A DNA stretch of 64,000 bases from Enterococcus quebecensis (GCF_001730365.1 NZ_MIKB01000015.1:1-64000), one strand, 5' to 3'. Shown: positions 24,305-34,162, counted from the first letter of the stretch. Translations and numbers: made by a program. The notes: generated by a model from the sequence alone, not told the origin.

Positions 24305-24838
24305 CTATTTTAATTCAAGATTCAACACTTCATCTTGAATCATCCCACTGGCTTTCATAAACATATAAGTGACCACTGGACCAACAAAGGTAAAACCATG
24401 TTTTTTCATATCTTTCGCCACCTGTTTAGATAACGGCGTGACATTTGGCACTTCATACGATTCTTCATAGACATTCAAACGTGGAACACCACCAACAAAA
24501 TCCCACATATACTCAGCGAAACTTCCGTATTCTTGTTGCACGGCTAAAATCGCTTGTGCATTTTGGATGGTTGCGTTGATTTTTCTTGGATTACGGATCA
24601 TTTCAGGATCTTCCATGATTTTCTCCACATCATCTGGCATCATCCCAGCAACTTTTTGGATCTCCATATTATGGAAGTTTCTTAAAAAAGCATCTAACTT
24701 ACCAGCAGCTGCTTTCCAACTTAAGCCTGCTTGAAAAGTTCCTACAGTTAGTAAAATAAAAAGTAAACGATCATCATGTGTGGGTTTGCCCCATTGGTTG
24801 TGGTACCAGTCGAATTTTGACGGCTGCTTTTCTTTCAT
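24305..24838 (-). CDS. DNA-3-methyladenine glycosylase I family protein
   Basis: A 177-residue Tag-family protein that would excise 3-methyladenine from DNA. WYHNQWGKPTHDDRLLFILL and FQAGLSWKAAAGKLDAF are the family hallmarks, and FVGPVVTYMFMKASGMIQDE is the C-terminal helix. The Cys/His zinc ligands found at both ends of E. coli Tag are missing: no N-terminal RCxW and the C-terminus ends without His/Cys. Enterococcal members may form a zinc-less subgroup. Confidence 0.85.
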   Translation of the reverse strand: MKEKQPSKFDWYHNQWGKPTHDDRLLFILLTVGTFQAGLSWKAAAGKLDAFLRNFHNMEIQKVAGMMPDDVEKIMEDPEMIRNPRKINATIQNAQAILAVQQEYGSFAEYMWDFVGGVPRLNVYEESYEVPNVTPLSKQVAKDMKKHGFTFVGPVVTYMFMKASGMIQDEVLNLELK

Positions 24839-24919
24839 CTTTTTCTCCTATAAATAGTTATTTCTTTTATAATAGCACAAAAGAAATAACGGGATGCGTT
24901 CGCTATTTCTCAACTTAAA

Positions 24920-24947
24920 AAAGAGTTTGGAAGACCTCCAAACTCTA
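24920..24947 (-). terminator. Terminator of the transketolase/PTS operon
   Basis: AGAGTTTGGA pairs with TCCAAACTCT and is followed by six Ts on the minus strand. Confidence 0.8.
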
Positions 24948-24958
24948 CATCTGTTTAC

Positions 24959-25882
24959 CTAATTTAACAACTCTACCATCGCCTTTGAAATATCAACAGC
25001 TTTTAATCCATAAACTTCTTTTAAATACTCCATTTTACCAACTTGACCGAATTGTTCTTTGACACCGATTCGCTTCATTTTCACAGGATGATTTTCAGCT
25101 ACTATTTCCGCTACAGAACTACCCAATCCACCGATTACATTATGGTTTTCTGCGGTTACAATTGGTCCTAGTTTAGCCGCTTCGATTACGATGTCTTCAT
25201 TCATTGGTTTAATTCTAAACAGATCAATTACCTGAACAGAGATTCCTTGTTTCTCTAAGCCTTCTGCTGCTTGAAGGGCTTCTTCTACCATAATTCCACT
25301 GGCAAAAATCGTGCCTTCCGTGCCATATTTCAACTTGTGGTAACCTTTGGAAAAGTCTTCATTTCCACTATAAAGCGGCTTAGCTTGCTTACGAATCGTC
25401 CGAATATAGAATAACCCTTGTGCTGTATGGGCATATTCTAAAACAGCTTTAAACTGATAGGGATCTGACACTTCATATATATTATTCTTTGGAATAACCC
25501 GCATCAAGGCAATATCTTCAAATGGCATATGCGTCCCACCATTCATTTCAGCTGTAACACCTGGGTCAGTTCCCACAATTACCGCATGATTTTGAGCGTA
25601 ACCAAGCGAAAGAAAGACTTGATCAAAGGAACGCCTCGTTGCAAATGGCGCAAAGGTATGGATAAATGGGACAAAACCAGTGACAGCCAAACCAGCAGCT
25701 GCTCCCATTTCTTCTGCTTCCATGATCCCTACATTGATATAACGTTTACCTAGCTGCTCTTTTAATTTACTAGTCCCCATTGAACTGGCTAGATCTGCTT
25801 CTAAAGCTAAGACATTCGGATCTTTTTCTGCTAATTCTAGGATTATTTTTGTATAGACTTGCCGCATCTCTAAGTCTTTCAT
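24959..25882 (-). CDS. Transketolase, C-terminal subunit
   Basis: A 307-residue protein with the transketolase pyrimidine-binding domain (LALEADLASSMGTSKL, NVGIMEAEEMGAAAGLA) and the C-terminal domain (GLGSSVAEIVAEN). With the preceding gene it rebuilds a split transketolase that moves two-carbon units between sugar phosphates. It overlaps the N-terminal subunit gene by one base (TAATG). It ends the operon whose PTS probably imports a pentose-like or ascorbate-like sugar. Confidence 0.9.
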   Translation of the reverse strand: MKDLEMRQVYTKIILELAEKDPNVLALEADLASSMGTSKLKEQLGKRYINVGIMEAEEMGAAAGLAVTGFVPFIHTFAPFATRRSFDQVFLSLGYAQNHAVIVGTDPGVTAEMNGGTHMPFEDIALMRVIPKNNIYEVSDPYQFKAVLEYAHTAQGLFYIRTIRKQAKPLYSGNEDFSKGYHKLKYGTEGTIFASGIMVEEALQAAEGLEKQGISVQVIDLFRIKPMNEDIVIEAAKLGPIVTAENHNVIGGLGSSVAEIVAENHPVKMKRIGVKEQFGQVGKMEYLKEVYGLKAVDISKAMVELLN

Positions 25883-26712
25883 TATTGATTCACCTCGATC
25901 TTTTCAGCTAATACTTCAATGGCTTCCTTGATAGCTTTCTTACCATGTTCATCTGGACGGATATGATGATTATCTAGCAAATCTTCAAAGTAAGGAACCC
26001 CTTGTCCTTTTACTGTATCTAAAACAATAGCTGTTGGTTTACCTATCATTTGTTTGGCTTGAACCAAAGCCTTCTCAATCGCCTCAACATCTCCACCATT
26101 CACACGCCAACTATTAAACCCAAAAGCTTGCATTTTTTCGACAAAATCAAACGGATCGCAAATATCTGTTGTATAACCATCTAATTGTTTCTTGTTATCA
26201 TCAATCAATACAATCAAGTGATCCAACTTCTGATGTGCCGCAAACTGAAAGGCTTCCCAACATTGTCCTTCATTTAATTCGCCATCCCCCACGATCGCAT
26301 ACGTATAATTCTCTTTTCCTAACAACTGATTGCCTTTCGCAATCCCTGTAGCAGCCGAAATCCCTTGACCTAGAGACCCCGTTGTCATATCTACTCCAGG
26401 CGTTTTCATTCGGTCTGGATGTGAAGGGAGATTCGTTCCATTTTGATTTAGGCTATAAAGAAATGCTTCATCAAAATACCCTTTTAAAAACAATGTAGCA
26501 TACAGCGCAGGCCCAGCATGTCCTTTTGATAAGACAAAATAATCACGGTCTGGATCGTCTTTTCTTTCTGGTGAACTATTCAACACCTTGCCATACAATA
26601 CAGCGAGCGTTTCAACAATCGACAAGCTACCACCAAAATGCCCAAATCCTAAATTATCTAACTCTTTCATCGTATAATAACGAATCTGATCGGCAAATTT
26701 CTGTATTTCCAT
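25882..26712 (-). CDS. Transketolase, N-terminal subunit
   Basis: A 276-residue thiamine-diphosphate-binding half of transketolase. HFGGSLSIVETLAVLY, SKGHAGPALYATL and IVGDGELNEGQCWEA (the GDG...N motif for ThDP and metal) are present. It starts on the stop codon of the EIIC gene (TAATG) behind a GGAGG ribosome site and overlaps the C-terminal subunit, so the two halves are made together. Confidence 0.92.
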   Translation of the reverse strand: MEIQKFADQIRYYTMKELDNLGFGHFGGSLSIVETLAVLYGKVLNSSPERKDDPDRDYFVLSKGHAGPALYATLFLKGYFDEAFLYSLNQNGTNLPSHPDRMKTPGVDMTTGSLGQGISAATGIAKGNQLLGKENYTYAIVGDGELNEGQCWEAFQFAAHQKLDHLIVLIDDNKKQLDGYTTDICDPFDFVEKMQAFGFNSWRVNGGDVEAIEKALVQAKQMIGKPTAIVLDTVKGQGVPYFEDLLDNHHIRPDEHGKKAIKEAIEVLAEKIEVNQ

Positions 26713-28079
26713 TATGCAGCCTCCTTCGTTTCAGAAGTTTTCTTCTTACCGAAAATAGTTAATCCAATCAATAATGCCAATACCGCTAAAACACCTAGAA
26801 TCACTGACATTTGACCGCCCATATCTGCTAATTTACCAAGGAAAATCCCTGTCACCCCATAATCTGTATCGGAGAAAGTCGATCCTTGGAACCCTAAATC
26901 CCCCATAACTGGCATCAATAAAATCGGCATAAAGCTGATGATCACACCATGAATGAACGACCCTACCACAGCCCCTCGAACGCCACCCGTTGCATTGCCG
27001 AAAACGCCAGCCGTCGCCCCACAGAAGAAATGAGGTACCACACCTGGAATAATCACAGTCGTACCTGTTGCGATCATGATAAACAAACTAACAATTCCAC
27101 CTGCAAAACTAGTTAAAAAGCCAATCAACACAGCATTTGGCGCATAAGGAAAAACGATTGGACAATCCAGCGCTGGAATTGAATTAGGCACTAATTTTTC
27201 AGAAATCCCTTTAAACGCTGGCACAATTTCAGCTAAAATCAAACGAACACCTGCTAAGATCACAAAAACGCCTGCAGCGAACATTCCTGCTTGTTGTAAC
27301 GCATAGATAATATAATTTGTCCCATTACTAAGGTTCTTAGAAATAAACTCATTTCCTGCAAATAACGCCACGATTGTATACACAATTCCCATCGTTAACG
27401 TAATACTAACCGTCGAATCCCGTAAAAATGACAAGCCTTTCGGAAAATTAATATCTTCCGTTGATTTTTCTTTATTTCCCACATATTTTCCGATAAATCC
27501 ACTAAGAGCGTAGCCAAAATTTCCAGTATGTCCTAAAGCCACAGAATCATTTTTCGTTATTTGTTTGGTAAATGGTTGTGCAATAGCCGGGAAAATTGTA
27601 TTTGCTAAGCCTAAGGCTAAACCGCCAACTAAGACTAACGGCACAGCACTCATCTTTGTCACACTCATGATTACCGCAATCATACACGCCATATAAAGTG
27701 TGGCATGACCTGTTAAGTAAATATATTTAAATTTCGTAATGCGTGCAATCAGAATATTAAATGCCATTCCTGCTAACATAATAAGTGCTGTATACGTTCC
27801 ATATTTCGTCAAAGCCAATGCAACGATTGCTTCATTATTCGGTACTACACCTTGCATATTAAAAGCATGTTGGAACATTTCTCCAAAGGGTGCCAGTGAT
27901 CCCTCGATTACACCAGCTCCTGCTGTCACCACTAAAAACCCAACAAAGGTTTTGATTCCCCCACGTACAACATCTGAAATCGGCTTTTTTTGTAACCCTA
28001 ATCCAAGAACTGCGATCAGTGCAACCAAAATCGCCGGAGTACTCGCAATATCGATCAATATATTTAAAACACCATTCAT
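26712..28079 (-). CDS. PTS EIIC, ascorbate/UlaA-like family
   Basis: A 455-residue membrane protein with about ten to twelve segments, of the UlaA/SgcC-like EIIC family (IPALDCPIVFPYAPNAVLIGF, GATAGVFGNATGGVRGAV). It would import and phosphorylate a sugar or sugar acid together with the small EIIB encoded just upstream. The true substrate is unknown; the neighbouring split transketolase suggests entry into pentose phosphate metabolism. Confidence 0.9.
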   Translation of the reverse strand: MNGVLNILIDIASTPAILVALIAVLGLGLQKKPISDVVRGGIKTFVGFLVVTAGAGVIEGSLAPFGEMFQHAFNMQGVVPNNEAIVALALTKYGTYTALIMLAGMAFNILIARITKFKYIYLTGHATLYMACMIAVIMSVTKMSAVPLVLVGGLALGLANTIFPAIAQPFTKQITKNDSVALGHTGNFGYALSGFIGKYVGNKEKSTEDINFPKGLSFLRDSTVSITLTMGIVYTIVALFAGNEFISKNLSNGTNYIIYALQQAGMFAAGVFVILAGVRLILAEIVPAFKGISEKLVPNSIPALDCPIVFPYAPNAVLIGFLTSFAGGIVSLFIMIATGTTVIIPGVVPHFFCGATAGVFGNATGGVRGAVVGSFIHGVIISFMPILLMPVMGDLGFQGSTFSDTDYGVTGIFLGKLADMGGQMSVILGVLAVLALLIGLTIFGKKKTSETKEAA

Positions 28080-28150
28080 GTTTTTCTCCTACTTTCTTTT
28101 TAAAAGTTAAACAAGCTAGATTATTTCAAAAATTTAATGAATTCATTGTT

Positions 28151-28432
28151 CTATAGCAATCCTTCTTTTACACAAACCGCTCTCACTTTTTCTCTCAACT
28201 CATCCATATCGATAATGCTGTCTAAAACCACAACATTTCCTAAATGTTGCGCACTATCCGCCAAATCACCACCAACAAAAAACACATCTGCCAAATCCGG
28301 TGTTGCACTGCCCATATCGTAATGGGCTACCTCAATTCCTGTTACCCCCAATTCATTCAACACACTATTGATATTCATTTCCACCATAAAGCTAGACCCT
28401 AATCCAGATCCACAAACTGCTGCCATTTTCAT
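28151..28432 (-). CDS. PTS EIIB, lactose/ascorbate type
   Basis: A 93-residue EIIB: the N-terminal KMAAVCGSGLGSSFMVEMNI carries the phosphorylated Cys in the CGSGLGSS loop. It overlaps the regulator stop by four bases and precedes the EIIC gene by 70 bases. No separate EIIA gene is seen in the operon; the upstream regulator carries an EIIA domain. Confidence 0.92.
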   Translation of the reverse strand: MKMAAVCGSGLGSSFMVEMNINSVLNELGVTGIEVAHYDMGSATPDLADVFFVGGDLADSAQHLGNVVVLDSIIDMDELREKVRAVCVKEGLL

Positions 28433-30480
28433 AATGATTCTCCTTCCATTAATAACTGAATAATTGTTTCTTGGTCTTTTGCTGCTAATAGTTTTTCTAA
28501 ATTCTCTTTGTTGGATAAGATTTTCGTTAAACTTGCCAACGCTTTTAAATGCATCTCATTATCCACCGCTGCTAAACAGATAAAAATTGTAATATCATGC
28601 TTAGGATCATCTAAAAGTAAAACAGGTTCTTCTACTTTTAAAAGGGACATCCCTAGTTCCTTGACTCCATCTTCTGGTCTGGCGTGAGGCAGTGCGATTC
28701 CCTTGCCAATGTGAATAAAGGCGCCATAATCTTTGACCTTTTGGATCATTGCTTCAATATAAGGTTCAGTGATTTTCCTTTGTTGTTTTAAAGGTTGGGC
28801 CGCATAAGTAATTGCTTCTTCCCAATTTAATTTTTCATCCGTCAACTGGATCATATCCGTCGTTAGTAACTCAGATAACATTGGCTTACCATCTTCTTTC
28901 TCTTTTAATTTGTTGATCATTTTCCGATTTAAAATGCGGTAGATTTTTTCTTTCGTAACATCCTTTTTCAGCTCAATATAAGGTAGTAAGGTGTCGATAA
29001 TTTCATCTATAGAAGGGACAACAATACCTGGGATTAACAAATCTTCTTGAACTTTTCGAATTAACCCATTCTTTTCCAATTGCGACATGATTGGATTAAC
29101 GAGATATGTTTTCTTGTGTGTGTTTAACGAAACGCTAGAGAAAATCACATCATAGTCAGATTCTGAGATACTTTCCAATTGATCCACAGTCGTCGTCAAA
29201 CTAAAATCGATCGTTGGAAATAATTCCTTTAATTCCGACTGCATGATCAATGACGAACTGATGCCGCTTGGACATAAGACTAACGCTTTATATCGGACCA
29301 CTCGATTTAATTCTCGCTGATTACCAATCTCACCACCGAATAAAATCGTGAAAAAGCCAATTTCTTCATCAGGAATTGATTTATCTACTAATATTTCTAA
29401 AGGATGTAGTGCTTTTTTCGTTAAGGTGAACATTTCGCCATACTGTTCCTTGATTTCTCCAATCAGCACATTAGATAACGAAAAATGATAATTGATCCTA
29501 AAAAAAGCTGGCACCAAATGATAAAAAAGATCCAATAACAATTTCCGATAAGATTTAAACTCAATCGCAGCCAATCGTTCCATTTCATGAATAATTTGAC
29601 TGGCACATTCTAACAAAAATTCTAACGCTGTATCCCTGATTTCTCCTTGCGTGATTGTCATAAAAATCAGCGTAAAATATAATTGCTCATTTTCAAGATC
29701 TAAGATTTCCGGAAATTCAGCTAAAAACATCTGACTTCCATAAAAAGCATTCAACTCTTTTAAAGCAATGTCTGTTTGATAATCCAGTCTAAAAGAATAT
29801 CTTTTAGCTCGCCACAAGATGTATGCCATAAAATAAATTGTCTCTTCGATTCGACTTGGAACGATCACTAATTCACTTGATTTGATCGCTTTAAAAAAAT
29901 AAGAGCGAACGCTAGCTTCAAACGTTTTTGAATACTTTCTTAACCCTTTTTTTAATCCCCATTTTCCTGAAACTGATAGAACTGTTTTAGCAATCATCTG
30001 ATGTGCCTGAATTCGAATTTGCTCTTCACACCCAGACAAGTAAAAACCATCCTTACGAGAATAATCCAATGTAATTCGCTTCTTTGACAATTCTTGGCGT
30101 AATTTTTTGATATCAGCTAAAATTGTATTTTTACTGACTTGCAGAAAATCCTGATAATGATAGACAGATAAATCTTCCTCAGAAATCATTGTTAACAAAT
30201 AAAGCAAGGCTTGTCTTTCATGTTCTGAATAATAGATTTCCGTTTCCTTCTTGCCAAATTGAATCTCTAGCCATTTATCAGCTAATTGTTTTGAAAAGTA
30301 GATTTTATCCTGTTCCCAATAAATTTGTTGATAAGAGAATTTCATTAACCATTCGTTTATCATCCCAAGCTGATCAATAATCCTATCTGAATTCAGCCCT
30401 GTAATCTCTTTGATTTCTTGAATTGAGTAACCCACTTCTGCTGGCAGGTCGATAAAATAGCTCATTCGATCATCAATCAT
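28429..30480 (-). CDS. PRD-containing PTS-regulated transcriptional activator (BglG/MtlR type)
   Basis: A 683-residue regulator. N-terminal helix-turn-helix domains (IQEIKEITGLNSDRIIDQL; TILADIKKLRQEL), two PTS regulation domains in the middle, an EIIB-like domain with CPSGISSS, and a C-terminal EIIA domain with the phospho-His in GIALPHARPEDG. Such proteins activate the linked PTS operon when phosphorylated suitably. The ATG at 30480 has AGGAGG seven bases upstream. A cre site lies 28 bases upstream of the start, so CcpA probably limits the whole operon. Confidence 0.92.
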   Translation of the reverse strand: MIDDRMSYFIDLPAEVGYSIQEIKEITGLNSDRIIDQLGMINEWLMKFSYQQIYWEQDKIYFSKQLADKWLEIQFGKKETEIYYSEHERQALLYLLTMISEEDLSVYHYQDFLQVSKNTILADIKKLRQELSKKRITLDYSRKDGFYLSGCEEQIRIQAHQMIAKTVLSVSGKWGLKKGLRKYSKTFEASVRSYFFKAIKSSELVIVPSRIEETIYFMAYILWRAKRYSFRLDYQTDIALKELNAFYGSQMFLAEFPEILDLENEQLYFTLIFMTITQGEIRDTALEFLLECASQIIHEMERLAAIEFKSYRKLLLDLFYHLVPAFFRINYHFSLSNVLIGEIKEQYGEMFTLTKKALHPLEILVDKSIPDEEIGFFTILFGGEIGNQRELNRVVRYKALVLCPSGISSSLIMQSELKELFPTIDFSLTTTVDQLESISESDYDVIFSSVSLNTHKKTYLVNPIMSQLEKNGLIRKVQEDLLIPGIVVPSIDEIIDTLLPYIELKKDVTKEKIYRILNRKMINKLKEKEDGKPMLSELLTTDMIQLTDEKLNWEEAITYAAQPLKQQRKITEPYIEAMIQKVKDYGAFIHIGKGIALPHARPEDGVKELGMSLLKVEEPVLLLDDPKHDITIFICLAAVDNEMHLKALASLTKILSNKENLEKLLAAKDQETIIQLLMEGESL

Positions 30481-30507
30481 TTTGTTCCTCCTGTACTCAA
30501 TATATAA

Positions 30508-30520
30508 TGTAAACGCTACA
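30508..30520 (-). promoter_or_regulatory. cre site at the PRD-regulator/PTS operon promoter
   Basis: TGTAAACGCTACA (TGTAGCGTTTACA on the coding strand) is a good CcpA operator core, next to the AT-rich TTATATATT region that may be the -10. Confidence 0.65.
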
Positions 30521-30588
30521 AAAAAAAGAAACATTGGGTCTAATCTAGTTTTGTTTTTTCAAAATGATTGGACTCAATTAGAAAATAA

Positions 30589-30634
30589 CAAAATAGCTAT
30601 GGAAGTCAATTAATTACTGACTCCATAACTATTT
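30589..30634 (-). terminator. Hairpin terminator after a tiny minus-strand frame
   Basis: CAAAATAGTTATGGAGTCAG and its partner form a long stem with minor mismatches, followed by TTATTTTC on the minus strand. It would end the 26-codon frame at 30670. Confidence 0.5.
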
Positions 30635-30669
30635 TGCTATTCCTATCTAAAAATGCTATTTTAAAAGGA

Positions 30670-30750
30670 TCAATTTTTAGTTTTATCATCTTTTCTATAA
30701 TCAATAACTTTTGATTCTTTGTTCTTAAAAATTCCCTTCGCTCTTTTCAT
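30670..30750 (-). CDS. Possible 26-residue basic peptide
   Basis: ATG with AAAAGGTAAG upstream, encoding a highly basic and charged peptide (MKRAKGIFKNKESKVIDYRK...). The terminator at 30589 lies downstream. No homologue is recognised; it could equally be the end of a decayed gene. The remaining sequence from 30751 to 31034 shows no gene, only a small CCTCA/TGAGG hairpin near 30956. Confidence 0.3.
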   Translation of the reverse strand: MKRAKGIFKNKESKVIDYRKDDKTKN

Positions 30751-31034
30751 AACTTACCTTTTAACATCAAATGAATCAACTGCTTTTTCAGTAATTGTTA
30801 TTCATCCCCGTACTCAATAAAATCAGTTATGCAATGATTTCTCTTCTAGCCTAAGAAAAAAATTGACCCATATGAATCATATTTTTTTGCTTACTACTTA
30901 AAATTCTTTATAATCAGACTAAGTAAATCTGTTAGATTTCAACGTGTTAAAAACACCTCACAGTCTTTTGCTGAGGTTAAACAATACTGCTGTAATATCT
31001 AGCTCTTTCTGCTTTTAAACTAGGAGGTATTTTT

Positions 31035-31664
31035 ATGTCAGAGAAAAAACAAGGATTTTCTTTAGCTTTCGGAATTATTTTGGTTGGTATTCTTTATCAG
31101 CTATTACCAATTCTCTTTACCGTAACCCCTGTGTTAGATTTCTTTTCTATATTCTTTAATGCTGTTTTAGCAGGAAGCCTTTCCTACCTTATATTAAAAA
31201 ATGAATTCATCGATTGGTTCAAACATTTTAGTTTTAAATGGATTCTGATTGGTATTCCTACTCTCTTTCTTACTTCTTTACTCTTTGGAAATTTGTGGCA
31301 ACTGATTGCTGGAACGCCGCCATCAGCGAATTCTGTAAACGATAGCTTAACTTGGAGTTATGTTGTGACGCATATACCGATTATGATTTTAGGAGAGGAA
31401 TTATTAAGCATTCCTTTACTTTATAGCACTTGGAAAAAATGGAATTGGAAATTTTGGCAAGCATCTTTATTCTGTTCAATACTATTTGCAGTGTGGCATC
31501 TTACAGCTTATGATTTCAATTTACTTCAAATTTTGGTAACAATCATTCCCAGTCGCTTAGTGTTAAATTATTTATTTAAAAAGAGTCATTCGATTTGGGT
31601 GACTTGGCTCGTTCACGTAGCTTTTGATACACTCAGCTTTTTACCAATTCTATTACTTCGCTAA
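31035..31664 (+). CDS. CPBP family intramembrane glutamic endopeptidase
   Basis: A 209-residue membrane protein with about six segments. The Abi/CPBP motifs are present: GEELLSIPLLYS (Glu-Glu), FAVWHLTAYD (His) and WLVHVAFD (His). Members cleave membrane peptides, for example in bacteriocin maturation or self-immunity. It stands alone, so its role is open. AGGAGG precedes the ATG. The 273 bases between it and lemA contain no gene that I can support. Confidence 0.85.
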   Translation: MSEKKQGFSLAFGIILVGILYQLLPILFTVTPVLDFFSIFFNAVLAGSLSYLILKNEFIDWFKHFSFKWILIGIPTLFLTSLLFGNLWQLIAGTPPSANSVNDSLTWSYVVTHIPIMILGEELLSIPLLYSTWKKWNWKFWQASLFCSILFAVWHLTAYDFNLLQILVTIIPSRLVLNYLFKKSHSIWVTWLVHVAFDTLSFLPILLLR

Positions 31665-31937
31665 AAATAAAAGACATGTTCGAGGACAAATTCAGACTTA
31701 TTTTCGTTTTGATTTGTTCTCTTTTCATTTCTTCTAGACCTTGGATAAGTTTCTTCCTTTGGCTTATATCGTAAAAGTCCTTATAATTAAGAAACAAGAG
31801 ATATTTACCCTACTTTACATCTTATTTTATAAAAAATAGGTCTTAAGATGGATGCCTAGATATTTCATAAGCATTACAATATCATTACAGTTACTTTAAG
31901 AAACCCATTGAGGTTTTATATTTAGGAGGAGAAAGTT

Positions 31938-32537
31938 ATGAAAAAAAATACAACAAAAGTTGGTTTGATTGCTTTGATCGTCATTGTTTTATTCGGCGTA
32001 TTTGGAGTCAGTCAATACAACGGATTAGCGAAGAAAGAACAGTCCGTTGAATCCCAATGGAGTCAAGTTGAAAACGTAATGCAACGTAGAGCGGATTTAA
32101 TTCCAAACTTAGTTAATACAGTTAAAGGTAGTATGCAACAGGAACAAAAGGTCTTTGGTGATATTGCCAAAGCTCGTGAAGCATACGGTTCTGCCAATAA
32201 TGATTCAGAAAAAATCAAAGCTAGCCAAGAATTAGATCAATCAGTTGGTACATTAATCAACGTTATCAACGAAAATTATCCAGATCTGAAATCAAGTAAT
32301 AATGTACAAACGTTGATGACTCAATTAGAAGGTACTGAAAACCGCATTTCTGTTGAACGTAAACGTTACAATGAAGTTGTAAAAGAATACAATGAACAGG
32401 TGGTTTCATTCCCTAAAAATATCTTTGCAAATATGATGGGATTAGGTAAAAAGGACTACTTTAAAGCTGATCCAACGGCTACTACTGTTCCTTCTGTGAA
32501 TTTTGATAATTCAACTAATTCATCTGGCGGGAAGTGA
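31938..32537 (+). CDS. LemA family protein
   Basis: A 199-residue protein with one N-terminal membrane segment (VGLIALIVIVLFGVFGV) and a helical domain with the LemA signature ESQWSQVENVMQRRADLIPN. Function in bacteria is not settled; LemA genes are commonly paired with a TPM-domain partner, as here. The next gene starts within a few bases of its stop. Ribosome site AGGAGGA. Confidence 0.93.
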   Translation: MKKNTTKVGLIALIVIVLFGVFGVSQYNGLAKKEQSVESQWSQVENVMQRRADLIPNLVNTVKGSMQQEQKVFGDIAKAREAYGSANNDSEKIKASQELDQSVGTLINVINENYPDLKSSNNVQTLMTQLEGTENRISVERKRYNEVVKEYNEQVVSFPKNIFANMMGLGKKDYFKADPTATTVPSVNFDNSTNSSGGK

Positions 32538-32542
32538 TTACA

Positions 32543-33352
32543 ATGAAAATGTTTAGACGAGGGTTATTAGCTAGTAGTTTATTTTTCCTTGTCGCCTTTT
32601 TCATCGGCTTCCATACAACAGTATTTGCTGAGCAGTTACCCGCAGCTCCCGATCATTTTTATTTAGATCAACCAGGCATTCTTGATGAGACGACTAAACA
32701 GTTAGTTGATAAAAAAGGGGAGATCTATAAAGGGAAACCAGAAGCTCCACAAGTTGTTTTAGGTGTAATTGATTCAACAGACGGTGACAGTGTCGACAGT
32801 TATGCTCCCGACCTTTTTAAACAATGGAAGATTGGAAATCAAAAAGAAAATAACGGTGTTTTGATTCTATACGCAGTAAATGACGGTGAACGAAATGTTC
32901 GGATCGAAGTTGGTTACGGCTTGGAAGATGTCATCACTGATAGTATTGCAGGTAATATTTTGCAACAAGCGAAAGACGACTTGAAATCAAGTAATGAAGG
33001 TTCAATCAATAACGGTCTACAATACACATTTAATGCAGTCACCACCTTGATTGATAAACATTACGACTACCCAGCAGATAAAAACGCTTTGTCAGATAAT
33101 GAATTGGAAGATGTTTCTTCTGGAGGTAGTTCAGGCGTTGAAGATATCTTTGGCATCTTCGTTGTGATTTTCGTTGTTCTTCCTTTTATACTATTTAGAG
33201 GGGGCGGTCGTGGTGGCCGCGGCAGTGGCCCTTGGTATTGGGGAGGCGGCGGTTTTGGCGGTGGCTCTTCAAGAGGGGGCGGCGGCTTCGGTGGAGGCGG
33301 TGGTTTCTCTGGAGGCGGCGGCTCTTCCGGAGGAGGCGGCGCTAGTATTTAA
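32543..33352 (+). CDS. TPM domain protein (YgcG family) with Gly-rich tail
   Basis: A 269-residue exported protein: signal peptide (SLFFLVAFFIGFHTTVFA), TPM domain (YLDQPGILDETTKQ; NGVLILYAVNDGERNVRIEVG split over the core), a membrane segment (IFGIFVVIFVVLPFILF) and a C-terminal tail made almost only of Gly, Ser and a few Phe/Arg. ATG at 32543 is chosen; a GTG at 32534 overlapping the lemA stop is the alternative. It is the usual partner of LemA. Confidence 0.88.
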   Translation: MKMFRRGLLASSLFFLVAFFIGFHTTVFAEQLPAAPDHFYLDQPGILDETTKQLVDKKGEIYKGKPEAPQVVLGVIDSTDGDSVDSYAPDLFKQWKIGNQKENNGVLILYAVNDGERNVRIEVGYGLEDVITDSIAGNILQQAKDDLKSSNEGSINNGLQYTFNAVTTLIDKHYDYPADKNALSDNELEDVSSGGSSGVEDIFGIFVVIFVVLPFILFRGGGRGGRGSGPWYWGGGGFGGGSSRGGGGFGGGGGFSGGGGSSGGGGASI

Positions 33353-33398
33353 AAAAACGATTGGATTTTTCTCTAGAAGAGAAGTCCAATCGTTTTTT
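33352..33398. terminator. Bidirectional terminator
   Basis: AAAAACGATTGGA pairs with TCCAATCGTTTTTT between the convergent TPM and FetB-like genes. Confidence 0.85.
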
Positions 33399-33403
33399 CT
33401 TAT

Positions 33404-34162
33404 TTATATAATCAATTGTTTCTGCTCATTATAATAACTTTTATAAGCAAGATATGTCGCAAGTACTGAACCAATACTCGTAGCAGACAATAACATGAAA
33501 GTCACCATAATTTGATACTTAATCGCATGTACTGGATCAACTCCAGCGAAAATCAGCCCTGACATCATTCCAGGTAAACTTACAATCCCCACTGTTTTAG
33601 CAGAGTCAATTGTTGGCGCCATTCCTGTTCGGATACTTGCTCTAACAATTGACCTTGAGGCTAACTTGATATCAGCACCTAATGCCAATTTTTCAAGAAC
33701 AGCCTGTCTTTGATCGTGAAATAAACTATCCATGTTTCGATAACACAATCCAATCGCTACCATGGAATTACTAGCGATCATCCCGCTGATAGGGATGATT
33801 TGGGAAGGAATAAACCGAATCGCTCCCGAGAGAACTAACACACCAATCGTCACACCTGTACTACAAGCAATTGCAATGAAAGAAATCAAAAAGCCGTTTT
33901 TTAAATGATTATTGCGCTTTTTAGCATTTAACGCAGCATTAACAACAATAATTCCAGCAATTACAACTGTCAAAATTTTATTATCGACTTGAAAGATATA
34001 CTTCAGTAAATAACCAACTAAAATCAATTGAATAATAGCACGGCACACGCTAATAATAATATCTTTGGTAAAGCCTAACTTTTCTTTATAACTAATTCCT
34101 AATGCAACAACAACAAGCATTCCAGCAAATAATAGCGAAAGATCGTTCACCGCTAAGTTCAT
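33404..34162 (-). CDS. ABC exporter permease, FetB/YbbM (UPF0014) family
   Basis: A 252-residue protein with about seven membrane segments and the family motif block IPISGMIASNSMVAIGLCYRN. In E. coli FetAB exports iron and gives resistance to iron-driven oxidative stress; the substrate here is unproven. Its start overlaps the ATPase gene stop by four bases. Confidence 0.88.
   Translation of the reverse strand: MNLAVNDLSLLFAGMLVVVALGISYKEKLGFTKDIIISVCRAIIQLILVGYLLKYIFQVDNKILTVVIAGIIVVNAALNAKKRNNHLKNGFLISFIAIACSTGVTIGVLVLSGAIRFIPSQIIPISGMIASNSMVAIGLCYRNMDSLFHDQRQAVLEKLALGADIKLASRSIVRASIRTGMAPTIDSAKTVGIVSLPGMMSGLIFAGVDPVHAIKYQIMVTFMLLSATSIGSVLATYLAYKSYYNEQKQLII

Noticed and set aside
31665-31937. 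Riboswitch or small RNA before lemA
   Set aside because: No conserved riboswitch core or convincing hairpin could be read; it appears to be an ordinary leader.
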